Part shown: in pieces, positions 1 through 9,160 of the stretch
Numbering within the stretch: position 1 is the stretch's first letter
How the letters are laid out: each line of letters starts with the position of its first letter
Source of the DNA: Gigaspora rosea
Taxonomy: Eukaryota; Glomeromycota; Glomeromycetes; Diversisporales; Gigasporaceae
DNA: 64,000 nt
Assembly: GCA_003550325.1 (NCBI GenBank)
Contig: QKWP01001078.1
Coordinates: 27,141 to 91,140 of the forward strand
Reading direction: 5' to 3'
Position numbers and translations under genes: made by a program
Notes under the pieces: generated by a model
What the model was told of the DNA's origin: nothing
Databases searched by the model: none
Seen by the model: only the letters and a program-made list of their open reading frames with translations

Positions 1-14
1 GCTTGCTCAGTCCC

Positions 15-34
15 TTGATCTACGATCTGTGGGA
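15..34. repeat. short dispersed repeat, copy 1
   Basis: The sequence TTGATCTACGATCTGTGGGA recurs in related form at 3872-3891 and 11515-11536. Read on the minus strand it resembles the 'PQIxDQ' segment of the small protein remnant at 3719-4132, so the window may begin inside another copy of that gene. The copies are short, so chance cannot be excluded. Confidence 0.4.
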
Positions 35-72
35 CAAAATATATTTTTAAAAAAACAGATAACTATCTTTTT

Positions 73-100
73 CTTTTTTTTGAATTTATGAGAAAAAAAG
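73..100. repeat. poly(T)-loop-poly(A) mini-hairpin 1
   Basis: A run of T, a loop GAATTTATGAG and a run of A form a hairpin that overlaps the start of the Gag-like reading frame. Similar hairpins lie at 4468, 4607, 6396, 6481, 6778 and 11570. An almost identical loop (GAATTTATAAG) is present at 11570. Confidence 0.55.
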
Positions 101-108
101 GGAAAAAA

Positions 109-3100
109 ATGGGGGAAAGAATCGAGCAATTTAAAGGTGCCTTATTAGCTATACAAGATCGAATCAGCAAATTTCAATAGGATCTTATCTCAAAAGAGGA
201 TTATATTAATTATCTTGAAAAAGAAATCTTAATTCGTGATAAGGACCTAGATCCATTGCGATTAGAAATTTCTAATCTTAAAGAAAAGTTAGAAAAGGCA
301 CTCCAAAATTCTGAGAGCCAAGAAAAGTACATTGATATATAGAAAAGCGGTTAGCAATTTTCCAGGATGAAATAGACAAGCCTAATGAAAAAATTCTTGC
401 TTTGTATAATAATATAGATATGGCGCAACCACCAGGATCACCCTGATCTCCCTGAACATTATCTCTACTTGAAATCAAGCTAGGATTCAAAATAATAGGA
501 TTCAGCGAGAGATTCCTAATATTAGACTGTATTTTCAAAGCCCAATTACAACAGCCCCGATATTGGATGATATTGCAGATTATCTTAGAATAATTTCTGA
601 AGCCGGAGATAAGTTTAAAGAGTTGGTACGAGAAATATATCCACGGGCAAATACACAAGCAATCCATGCCGAAAATCGAGTAGCGAATTTGCAGACCCAG
701 CTAATAACTTTGCAAACCCAGTTAGCTGATTCTCAGACCCAGTTTGCTGATTCACAGACCCAGTTTGCCAATTCACAAACCCAGTTAGCCACGCTTCGAG
801 GCCCATAGAACACAGCATAATATATTTAAATCTCGAGAACTTAATGGCCGAATCACAATCTGTACCCAAAAAAGGCAGATATCAGAATTGCTCCTAGAAA
901 GCTTTGCATTAAGATTCAAAAATAGAAGAGCCTATCATCAACTACAGAATTGTAAGATGGATAGAACAATTACCGTGCATCTCTTAAATCTTACAACAAG
1001 TGGAAAAATAGATGTAAGACTATACAAAATAAATGGGTAAATGGAAAACACATTAATTAATAATTTAAATCAACAAATTTTTACGCTACAGAATAACCCA
1101 ACAAATATACAACGAATAGGAATGGCAGGATACCCACCCCCAAATTTTAATGGCTATCCTGATGAGGATCCAGAAGAATTTATTGATTCTTTTCGCTCAT
1201 ATCTTGTGGCTATAGGAATTAATGTATTAGCCGGACATGCCCATAGAGTTCGAGCACATGGTCTTTTTGAAACATGCCTCAAAGGCGATGCTAAAGATTG
1301 GTATGAAAGACTCTTCGAAGAAAGAATTGGAAATTGAGAAATTTATTAGATAATACTGGCCAAGCCAATTTGGGTGCGACTCAGGAACGAATGGTGGCAC
1401 AACTTGGAGCGAATTTAAGACATGGCACTGTGGGCCAGGCTGGAAATATTGTTATTCCAGCTCATATAGTATTTAATGAAGACTGGTCTTTTGCCGATGG
1501 GCACCCAACAGATCGATTACCCAATGCTCCAAATGCTAATGCCGGACAAACTATAGTAGCAGATGGAATTCGACTTGGCCAGGCAATATACTGGCTTAAA
1601 ACTAACTATTCCACAGTTACTGCGAAAAAACAGTGAATGCTCGTTGGTTCAACGGTCCAAGGAAGTGATTCTGTGGGTCGATTTTATTCTAAGTTACGTA
1701 AACTTGCTAGGCTTGCAGGAATTGATGATCAACAAATTCGTTTACAATTTATTCGTGGCATTTCTCCTGACAATCAATTAGAAATTCGACGCATTGGAAT
1801 TAATAGGCCTGTATCAGAATTGCTCACTGAGCTCGAAGAAATTGAAAGATATAAGACAGAGCAATTGTCTGGAGCTTATTTATATTCGGGTCCAGCATCA
1901 TCGGATAAATCTCATAGAAAAAACAATTATTCAAGCAATTTGGGTATGACCAAAACTGAAGTCGAAAACTTAATAAAATCTATGATGCCATCTATAGAAT
2001 CTCAATCTATTTCTTCTTAACCATCTCAATCCGACTATAGACCACAACCTCCAGGAACCTCTCAAATTATACAAGATACAAATAAGGGTAAATTTTTACA
2101 ATGGCTTCTTGGAGAGATATCAGAATTTGTTCCTGTTCCCAAGCCCGATTTACCCCAAAACCGGTAATAAAGAATGTTGAAATTACAGATAATGATCCCA
2201 TAGAAAATATGCGTAGGCAATTAGAAGACCTTAAAATCAATCAGACTAAAATGAATAAAGCTATAAAAAAGATTTCTAGCAAACCCAAATCTTCTCGTCG
2301 CAAGACAAAATCAAAATCTAAGACCAAAAAAAAGAAATCATACAAGCGTGTTAACGCCCATATAATTTCAGATGAATCATCTTCAGACTCTAGCAATAGT
2401 GAAAATAGTACGACATCTAGTGAAAATGAACTTGAAACCAATACCTTGGTGCGTTCATAGAATGAATCAGGATCGGATTCCTCTGGGACTAGTGAGTCTA
2501 GTAATTCAGAAAGCGATTCAGAAGAATACGAAGTCAATGCTATAAAAAAAATAACTTATTCTGATACCAAGAGATCAAAGAAGCGCAAAAGTGCCAGGCC
2601 AAAAACTTCTAGCAAAAAATCTAGTAACACCGCTTCTGATAAAAAGGGCGGTAAAGATATTAGGCTACTTAAAATTCCTACAGATAATATTACTCAGATA
2701 CAAACTCCCAACAAAAACTTAAATTTATCTAATAAATTAGCTAAAAAACTCTCCTGACATTTTTTGCTATTTTATGATCAATGGTTGATTCATTTACTCG
2801 TACACAGCCTAAAGAAGTTTCTATTAATGGTTACAATATGATTAATGCTGAATTCATTGCACTAAAAGATCCCGTTCTAAATCATTTCACTTCAAATTTC
2901 TCAGACAAGGAACGTGAAAAGTTCTGGCATGAGATTACTATGATATTCTCTCATATCTTGCAACCAATATCAGATCTAATTCGAATTGCTTCTCAGCAAA
3001 CAAATATACCGCCCCAAACAGCCCCAGAGGGATCACAATCAGAGACAGAAATTTCATGGCCCAACCCTATAGAAATTAATTTTATTCGTAAAATTATTCC

Positions 3101-3726
3101 CAATGATGTCGCTACTATATGTTGCAAGATTAGCTCGCCATTAGGAAAAATTGTACAAGTGCCTTCCGCCATGATAGATAGTAGGGCAAATTGCTCAGTT
3201 ATCTCAAAAGGCCTTATAAAACTATTGGAAGCAGAAGTAGATAAAAATAAGAAACCATCAGTTAAATGGCATATAATTCCTTAGAGTCTTCAGGCATATC
3301 TTATAACATTTCGGTTACGGTTGGTCAGGGAGAAAATAGTTGTACAATCTCTGAAGACTTTCCGGTTATGGATGATAATAAACCCTGGATATTATTGGGT
3401 ACACCTTGGCTTGATCGAGCTGGATGGGAGCCCATTGTTAAGCGTGAATTCAAGTTAATACATAAAAATAAAGTAATTACTATACCTCTTTCAGTACATA
3501 AGTCCCACTCTTTTCTCATAAATTCAAAAAGAGAAAATTTGGTTAACATATCAATTCTGCCTGAGCCAGCCTTGACTTGTGTCAGGGAAGGTGGGTCAGA
3601 AAAAAAACATATGAGTTATGAAGAACTTGAAAAAATGTTATTTGATACTCTTAATGCTAAAGATGTTCTCAATGAGGTATGTGAGAAGTTTTTATCATTC
3701 TATGATGAGCTGGATCTTTTACTTAG
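109..3726 (+). mobile_element. LTR-type retroelement fossil: Gag-like and aspartic-protease parts
   Basis: This is a worn piece of a Ty3/Gypsy-like retroelement. Parts in order: an N-terminal coiled-coil stretch (about 109-400); Q/T/L heptad-like repeats reading 'LQTQLADSQTQFADSQ' (about 690-800); a retrotransposon-Gag core (about 1110-1900) with 'PPPNFNGYPDEDPEEFIDSF' and 'GDAKDWYERLF'; a lysine/serine-rich tail (about 2240-2700) with acidic serine runs; and a retropepsin-like domain (about 3060-3580) with the Asp-Ser catalytic region near 3175 and the family's 'WILLGTPWLDRAGW' segment near 3395. Gag packages the RNA and retropepsin cuts the polyprotein in this family. No reverse transcriptase, RNase H, integrase or flanking LTR pair is visible. 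The piece is broken, with roughly half a dozen breaks, and looks moderately old. A domesticated gag-pro gene is an alternative. Confidence 0.75.
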
Positions 3727-4132
3727 CTAGTATATGCAGATATTTGGCTATATTTTTTTTATCACGAATAGCTTCTTTTTCATAAAATGCATTTAGATCC
3801 CTACCTTCTTGTAATAAATAACTCGAAGACAGAATTAATTCATTAACCAAATTTTCTTTTTTCGAATCCTCTTGATCTTTGATCTGCGGGAAAATAATAT
3901 TTTCTCTACTTTCCTTAACAAAGTCGAAAGCCAAAATTGGTTGATCCCAAGCAACCCTATTTTTTTCATCGCCTCTCCAAATCTGATAAATACGTTTTTG
4001 TGATATGCTATATTTTTATTTTAGCTCATTCAAAACTTTAGTCATTGGCATATTATTAAAACATTGAATAATAAAATCATAATCGGCTAGAGATAAAGAA
4101 GGAGAATCACATCTCATGCATTGCCTAAGCAT
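3719..4132 (-). pseudogene. small helix-turn-helix-like protein remnant
   Basis: The minus strand starts with ATG at 4132 and encodes about 137 residues with one interruption. The N-terminal half, 'LADYDFIIQCFNNMPMTKVL' followed by 'ISQKRIYQIWRG', has the spacing of a homeodomain-like or Psq-type helix-turn-helix. The C-terminal half is charged and helical, ending in 'NIAKYLHILAK'. It is convergent with the Gag-protease block and overlaps its end by a few bases. The segment 'KDQ...ENLVNE' resembles 'KDQGAGKNLVDE' in the plus-strand protein at 4418-4777, so the two may share an origin. I do not recognise the family. DNA binding is an inference from the helix pattern only. Confidence 0.4.
3872..3891. 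repeat. short dispersed repeat, copy 2
   Basis: TTGATCTTTGATCTGCGGGA is related to copies at 15-34 and 11515-11536. Here it lies inside the minus-strand protein remnant, so it may be a coding segment rather than an independent repeat. Confidence 0.4.
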
Positions 4133-4417
4133 AGTAGTATTTTTATATCTAATATCTAATATCTAATATATTATTTCAAAATAATTTATTAAATAGGATA
4201 TACAAGAAAAATATATTATACCAGTTATACAAAATATACAGGATAAATCGGATATATAAGATATACAGGATGAATATATAATATACTAGAAAAAAATTCT
4301 GGAAGAATCAGATAAATAGGATATATAGGATATATAGGTTAAATAGGAGGTTTCGGATAAACCAGAAATATATATTATTTCAAATATATTTTTATTATAC
4401 AAAAAAGTTCATGACCA
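4133..4417. repeat. AT-rich spacer with GGATATA repeats
   Basis: No gene is visible. The stretch has three near copies of TATCTAA followed by many variants of ATACAGGATA and GGATATATA, a degenerate short tandem array. It sits between the divergent starts of the minus-strand remnant at 4132 and the plus-strand reading frame at 4418, so it would hold both promoters if these are expressed. Confidence 0.5.
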
Positions 4418-4777
4418 ATGTCTATACCTTCTTGCAATTTTTGTAAGCCGGCTCAGTCAGATATATTGTTTTTCAAGCTTGTGAAAAAAACAGAGCAAAA
4501 GCTTAAAGAAAAACTATATTCTGCTCTTAAATCTAAGGCCGAAATTAATGATCTTAGCGAGAAGTTGCTAACTAAGTATTTAGAGCAAGAGAAAGAGCTT
4601 CAGCAACTTTTTTCCCATTTCATTCGAAAAAAGAACATTCAGAAAAAAAATATTATTGCCCCGCATTTCAAAGATCAAGGGGCTGGAAAAAATTTGGTTG
4701 ATGAATCAAGGCCTTACTCTAAAGTAAGGCTTTGCGAAGAAGCAGATGGTATTTATTATTTTAAGCTTGCTCCTTGA
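4418..4777 (+). CDS. unrecognised 119-residue charged protein
   Basis: An intact reading frame runs from ATG to TGA with lysine- and glutamate-rich helical sequence ('KKTEQKLKEKLYSALKSK', 'LLTKYLEQEKELQQL') that could form a coiled coil over residues about 23-65. Two of its peptide segments, 'FFKLVKK' and 'LFSHFIRKK', are encoded by poly(T)-loop-poly(A) mini-hairpins that also occur outside genes nearby, so part of this protein may derive from inserted repeats. An N-terminal CxxC (Cys6 and Cys9) is present. No signal peptide or membrane segment is seen. I cannot name a family. It could be a real small gene or a remnant of a larger element-borne one. Confidence 0.4.
   Translation: MSIPSCNFCKPAQSDILFFKLVKKTEQKLKEKLYSALKSKAEINDLSEKLLTKYLEQEKELQQLFSHFIRKKNIQKKNIIAPHFKDQGAGKNLVDESRPYSKVRLCEEADGIYYFKLAP
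4468..4491. repeat. mini-hairpin 2
   Basis: GTTTTTC, a loop AAGCTTG and GAAAAAAAC form a hairpin inside the 4418-4777 reading frame, where it encodes 'FFKLVKK'. Confidence 0.5.
4607..4633. repeat. mini-hairpin 3
   Basis: CTTTTTT, the loop CCCATTTCATTCG and AAAAAAG form a hairpin encoding 'FSHFIRKK' in the 4418-4777 frame. Its loop is nearly the same as that of the hairpin at 6396-6425. Confidence 0.55.
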
Positions 4778-5056
4778 TCCCTTTTTTCTCAGCTCTTAAT
4801 TGAAGATCACAGAAAGGCAAGTCCGAATCCGAATCTGAATCTGAATCTAATAAATTTTTGCCAAACTCAACACCAGTTCGATCTTCTATATAATTTTCTA
4901 TCTAGTCAATAGTTTCTTTTAACGATTTTACTATCTTTTTAGCTTTTTATGTTGGAAATAATATGCACCCAGTCTTGTTTGATATTTACGTACCTTATGT
5001 ACTATTTTTTAGTATTATATATTGATAATAATTTTTTTTTTATAAAAACTAATTGC
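4778..5056. other. spacer, no gene seen
   Basis: AT-rich DNA with a short run of GAATCT/GAATCC hexamers (4822-4848, about four copies). Nothing else is recognisable. Confidence 0.5.
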
Positions 5057-5190
5057 CGAGGTGGGACACCATATCACCAGAGCACAGTATATGGCGCAGT
5101 ATCCATGTTAAGTAGAGTCTGGACATGCATGTCCGAGCTCAACTTAATTGCGCAGAAGAAGGGCGCAGTAGTCATATGATATTGTGACCT
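5057..5190. repeat. modular repeat, copy 1 (order B-A-tail)
   Basis: Three modules follow each other: B, with GGACACCATATCACCAG and GGCGCAGTA; A, with GTAGAGTCTGGACATG, the palindrome GGACATGCATGTCC and TTGCGCAGAAGAAGGGC; and a tail ATATGATATTGTGACCT. The same three modules recur at 6841-6980 in the order A-B-tail. It is clearly more GC-rich than its surroundings. Function is unknown; a hairpin-forming mobile repeat is likely. Confidence 0.65.
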
Positions 5191-5508
5191 GTGCGCTATT
5201 TTAATGCAACTACATTCTATCAACTGTAATAACAGAATTTTAAATTTCTGAATATTATTTATTAAATTGCAACTTTCCGTGATCATTCCCTGATCGTATA
5301 TAAGGACTTAATAAATTTTTTCCGTGATCGTTCCATGATGGTTCACCTAATCGTAGGGATCAAGACTGGCCTGTATTAAAATTTTATGCGGTATTACCTT
5401 AATGCAGAATTACTTTCCCACGTCGATTTTTTATTAAATTAATAAGTAGTTCTAATAATGAATAGCGACTAGAATCTTTCTTACCTTATATATAATTCCG
5501 CGATAAGA

Positions 5509-5868
5509 ATGGAACTTAAAAAGGTTATAAGGGTAATACGTATAATGATTTTAATCATTAGTTTTGTCCAAATTCATATGTTACAGGAACTTGTAATCTC
5601 CGCCATCTCCGAGATCGTCAAGATCGTTAACTTTTTTTCATCACAGGAGAGATCGTTGAATATAAGGGGTCTAATTTCACCGAAAAATAACAAAATAGCT
5701 TCAGTATATGGAGCTATAGCCGAAATTAGTTGTTTTGTTAAGTGTATTCTGACATTGTATGAGAGTAACGTATTTACTAAGTTTGTAATTTTTCTTTTGG
5801 CAGGTTCTCTAGATCTAATGAATATGAAGTATAAAAATAAGCGTGTTTCCGCCCGTAAGATAAGTTAG
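5509..5868 (+). CDS. hypothetical small membrane protein
   Basis: An intact 119-residue frame from ATG to TAG. It has hydrophobic stretches at about residues 8-30 ('VIRIMILIISFVQIHML') and 85-105 ('FTKFVIFLLAGSLDLM') and a basic C-terminus ('KYKNKRVSARKIS'). A TATATAA sequence lies about 25 bases upstream of the ATG. I do not recognise a family. In AT-rich DNA such frames arise by chance, so coding status is uncertain. It lies 135 bases upstream of the Crinkler-like frame in the same direction. Confidence 0.3.
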   Translation: MELKKVIRVIRIMILIISFVQIHMLQELVISAISEIVKIVNFFSSQERSLNIRGLISPKNNKIASVYGAIAEISCFVKCILTLYESNVFTKFVIFLLAGSLDLMNMKYKNKRVSARKIS

Positions 5869-6003
5869 CAATAACGTTATTTTTTGCTCATATATTTTTT
5901 TACTTGATTTACTTGCACGTAATTTATTTTTAAAGTAATTTGCTATTTTATTACTATGAAAATGAATTTTTCTTACTATAATTTTTGTATTTAGGAATGC
6001 AAA

Positions 6004-6246
6004 ATGACTACCACAAATCCTATTAGCCTTAAGTGCCTTTTTCCGGATAGTAATAATATTAATATTCTGATATGTAAGGAAGATAAGGTTGCAGTGCTTA
6101 AAGACGCAGTTAAGAATCTAGCTCATCAAGATTCTGATCTCTATGTTATCATTCCTAAGAATTCGACGGCTGAAATGTTTGATTATTTTAAAAATGAAAT
6201 TTTTGATCCAAATCAAGTTCATATTATTGTAAAACCAAAGGAATAA
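6004..6246 (+). CDS. short Crinkler N-terminal / ubiquitin-like protein
   Basis: An intact 80-residue frame starts at ATG 6004 and ends at TAA. The N-terminus 'ISLKCLFPDSNNINILICKE' followed by 'VAVLKDAVKNL', and the end 'DPNQVHIIVKPKE', follow the pattern of the Crinkler (CRN) N-terminal ubiquitin-fold domain: a first strand with a conserved Leu-x-Cys-Leu, a helix led by 'VxxLKDxV', and a final 'xxHIIV' strand. That domain is common in glomeromycete proteomes and usually precedes a longer C-terminal effector or enzyme domain. Here the stop comes right after it, so this is a stand-alone or C-terminally lost version. The upstream 'TTTAG' at about 5990 could be an intron acceptor joining an earlier exon. 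Family assignment rests on pattern memory and is moderate. Confidence 0.5.
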   Translation: MTTTNPISLKCLFPDSNNINILICKEDKVAVLKDAVKNLAHQDSDLYVIIPKNSTAEMFDYFKNEIFDPNQVHIIVKPKE

Positions 6247-6395
6247 TATTTTTTTCTTGTATTCGCATTATGTAATAGCGATGTATTTTTTATTATATAA
6301 ATAAAAAAATATTTTATTTGTGTATTGTTGCTCCGGCAACAATTTTTATTAAATAAAGAAAGGGGTTGGGTCCCCAAAATTTTTTATTTTTTTTA

Positions 6396-6425
6396 CTTTT
6401 TTTCTCATTTCATTCGAAAAAAAAG
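6396..6425. repeat. mini-hairpin 4
   Basis: CTTTTTTT, loop CTCATTTCATTCG and AAAAAAAAG. The loop matches the one at 4607-4633, but here it is in non-coding DNA. Confidence 0.55.
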
Positions 6426-6480
6426 AAAAATAATTCGATTAACAATTTTTGTACTACAAAAATATGTTCTCTATATGTTT

Positions 6481-6505
6481 GTTTTTTTTGCTTGCGAAAA
6501 AAAAG
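6481..6505. repeat. mini-hairpin 5
   Basis: GTTTTTTTT, loop GCTTGCG and AAAAAAAAG. The GCTTGCG loop is shared with the hairpin at 6778-6804. Confidence 0.5.
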
Positions 6506-6671
6506 AGTGTTAAACCATGATCTACTAAACTGATTATTTATGTGAAATTGACAGCACACCTCGCTCTTTCTTCCTTAGTCATTTTTTCAAATAAAGGGAG
6601 TTAAATTTATTTCTCAAAATAGCCGGCTATTAAGGCACTTCGTGAGTCATTGTACATATGACTATCTGATG

Positions 6672-6700
6672 GTAGAGTCTGGACACGGTGTCCGGGCTCA
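6672..6700. repeat. partial module A of the modular repeat
   Basis: GTAGAGTCTGGACACGG followed by TGTCCGGGCTCA matches the first half of module A at 5112 and 6841. Confidence 0.5.
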
Positions 6701-6777
6701 GAAATTATTTTCCATGATGTTTGGCCCCGCCTTCTCGCAATTCTTGCTTGAAGCCAGAATGTAGGTAAGCATTTTTT

Positions 6778-6804
6778 CTTTTTTTGAGCTTGCGAAAAAA
6801 AAGG
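6778..6804. repeat. mini-hairpin 6
   Basis: CTTTTTTT, loop GAGCTTGCG and AAAAAAAAGG, next to the modular repeat copy 2. Confidence 0.5.
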
Positions 6805-6840
6805 GGAATACATGTGAACGAAATTCTGTTTTTTTCTAAT

Positions 6841-6980
6841 GTAGAGTCTGGACATGGTGTCCGGGCTTGACTTAATTGCGCAGAAGAAATGGCGCAGTAT
6901 ATTTTTTCTAACTGCTGAGCCAGGACATCATGTCACCAGGGCGCAGTATGTGGCACAGTAATCACATGATATTGTGACCT
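6841..6980. repeat. modular repeat, copy 2 (order A-B-tail)
   Basis: Module A (GTAGAGTCTGGACATGG, TTGCGCAGAAGAAATGG), module B (CAGGACATCATGTCACCAG, GCGCAGTA) and the tail TCACATGATATTGTGACCT, in a different order from copy 1. The tail holds the dyad TCACA...TGTGA. Confidence 0.65.
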
Positions 6981-7202
6981 TGAGGTCATATCTACCAACC
7001 ATTTTGATAACAATTACCGACCTATATTTTATAATTCTTTTTGAATAAAAAAATATTTGAGCTTATATAATTCTCAAGGAATGTTTCAAGCCAGAAAAAA
7101 ATCTATAATATTTATGTAAGTACTGTGACTTTTCCTCCTTTGTCTTGCATATAAGCACCGTATCACTAGTCTAGCCATGGCACTGACTTAGACCCGATGA
7201 TT
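6981..7202. other. spacer downstream of the helicase-nuclease end
   Basis: AT-rich DNA with no gene or repeat that I can recognise, between the modular repeat and the 3' end of the minus-strand replication module. Confidence 0.4.
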
Positions 7203-7330
7203 TCAGTTGCAAAGAAGGCAAGTGAGATGTACGTTCCCTTTAATATGCCCCAAACTATTGTGGATTCGATCTACTGTCCACTGAAGTATATCTCCTGGCT
7301 GATCCCATTCGAATTTCATTTCGATAAAAC
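7203..7330 (-). other. part: HNH/endonuclease-VII-like tail
   Basis: The C-terminal part of the module has 'CASC', then 'WTVDRIHNSLGHIKGNVHL' and a final 'CLLCN'. The layout of two Cys pairs around a D-x-H...GxxxGN core is that of HNH nucleases of the recombination endonuclease VII type. Fusion of such a nuclease to a helicase fits an element that processes its own replication intermediates. Activity is not implied. Confidence 0.6.
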
Positions 7331-7559
7331 ATGATGCACATCTTTCTTTCTGAATACGTTTTAATATGAGGATATAGTCGACTGTTAGATCAAATTCACG
7401 GCCTTTTTCTTTGTCCTGGCCCATATATCTGATAAGTTTTTTCTGAATGGACGGCCTCAATTCGTGTTCTAGCCATTTTTTCTTTTTTTTCTCCTCAATC
7501 TTTTGGGCAATTTCAGGGGGTAATGGGGGCGCTTCAACCCGAATGAGTTGGCTTAAATA

Positions 7560-7700
7560 TTCTATGCGACCAACTGCCAAATATATTAGATTATCCCAGG
7601 CTAGGTTTTCATCAATGACCCAAACACGTTGTGGCGACTTAAGAGTCATTCCTTGACTAGTATGAATGGTCATTGCGTATCCGAGTTCCCAATCTATGAC
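7560..7700 (-). other. part: SF1 helicase C-terminal motifs
   Basis: 'GYAMTIHTSQGMTLKSPQRV' and the following 'NLIYLAVGRIEYLSQL' match the UvrD/PIF1/RecD-type motifs V and VI (T-x-H-x-x-Q-G-x-T, then the tyrosine and arginine of 'YLAVGR'). Confidence 0.7.
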
Positions 7701-8159
7701 TTTTTTATCCGCTAATATGTCTTTTAAGAACTTGTCAGAGAGTGTATTTAAGGGCAAATATTCTATATCATTTTTTACTAACTCCTTCTTTTCAGATGAG
7801 CCGGGAATTTGGACAAGGCAATTCTGTTTGCGTCCATCTCTTGGTCTATAAATTAACGGGATCAGTACATTGGAATATTTTTTTCGATGAAGTTCTAAGC
7901 ATTTATGGGAAGCAATTCTTCGGGAAAGTATATGTGCTGATAAGATACGATCTGATGGCTTCTATTCAGCTTCAAGATATTCCCATTTTTTTGCAACTGG
8001 AAGTGCTTCACGGAATAAGTCTGACTGCACTCTGTTATTTTGGCGTCGCATTTTTTTCTTAAGCTCTTGTAATCTAGGGCATTTGGCCCGATAGTCAGTC
8101 AAGACTTCCTCATAGTATTCAGTTCGTTCTTTTAACTAGTCATGAGGCATTTCTCCAAA

Positions 8160-8500
8160 GAATGGTGGAGGCTGAGCATCATCTCCGCAACAGATTACCT
8201 GACATTTTTGCTTTAGTAAGTAGTCAATAAACATTTCGAGAATATGCCTAGGCACTGTGCATACCTCGTCCCAGATGACAACTCGTGGAAATTTCTTTTC
8301 TCCCATACGTTCAGGTGTCCATTCTCCCACACTATTCCATCTAAAGAAGCTATGCCAAGTTTGGGCTTTTACTTTACGGTCATTTTGAAAATCTTTAGCT
8401 AGCGCATTTGTATGGGTGAAAACAACCATGTTTATATCTTTGAAGATTCGAATTGCATGCGTTGTCTTTCCAGAACCACCACCTCCATTGAGATAAGAAA
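8160..8500 (-). other. part: SF1 helicase ATPase core
   Basis: Walker A 'GGGGSGKTT' (about 8460-8486), motif Ia 'VFTHTNALAKDF', Walker B 'VVIWDEV' (about 8262-8282) and motif III 'CCGDDAQPPPF' (about 8160-8195) identify a PIF1/RecD-like superfamily 1 helicase. The order and spacing are normal for the family. Confidence 0.8.
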
Positions 8501-9029
8501 CTCGGGATCTTGTAATAGGATCATGAATTGATGGAGCAGTACTTTCGGTAATATCTTTAATCGATTCCCAATGCCTATTTTTTGGCCAGTATACAACATT
8601 AGGATCTGGACCATGAATTTTTTCTCCTTTATCACGCCATTGTCCAGGCTGTATTTCTCTAATCGGTTCTGAAAGAATCTTTTCTTTTAGAGGTTCGGTT
8701 ATTTTAGTAATGGCTATACTAGTATTGCTAGATGGCTTCTTATTAGGGATAACTTCCCAAAAACCTTTATGAGCATACCAATCCCAAAAGCAATCATGAC
8801 AAACAAATGGTTTATGTTTGCTACATGGAAAATATTCTCCTACCGCTAGAGGCATTTTAGTTTTTTGGAATACTTTAACCGATTCTATAAACGATGGGTT
8901 GTTATACACTGTACATAAATGCCAGTCGTGTAGACATAGAAATTTACTAGTATTTACCGAATCTTTGGGATAGCTAATCTTTTGCTTAACTTGCTTAAAG
9001 AAGGCAGATACATTTTTGATCTTATATAA

Positions 9030-9160
9030 GGCCTCTCTTCGTATATATATATAGAATCTGTTGCGATTCTTACTACTTCATTAGGGCCAAATCTTCGAAG
9101 CATTTCCAGTAAGTTTATATGGGCGTAAGCTAACATTGAGGCTTGCAAATGTGTATATTG
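9030..9160 (-). other. part: family-B DNA polymerase palm
   Basis: 'QASMLAYAHINLLEMLRRF' followed by 'VVRIATDSIYIYEE' matches the last palm motifs of family-B polymerases: the helix before motif C, and motif C itself in its xxTDS form with the catalytic aspartate. The short, compact style recalls protein-primed PolB. The exonuclease and the N-terminal motifs are not recognisable to me. Confidence 0.65.
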
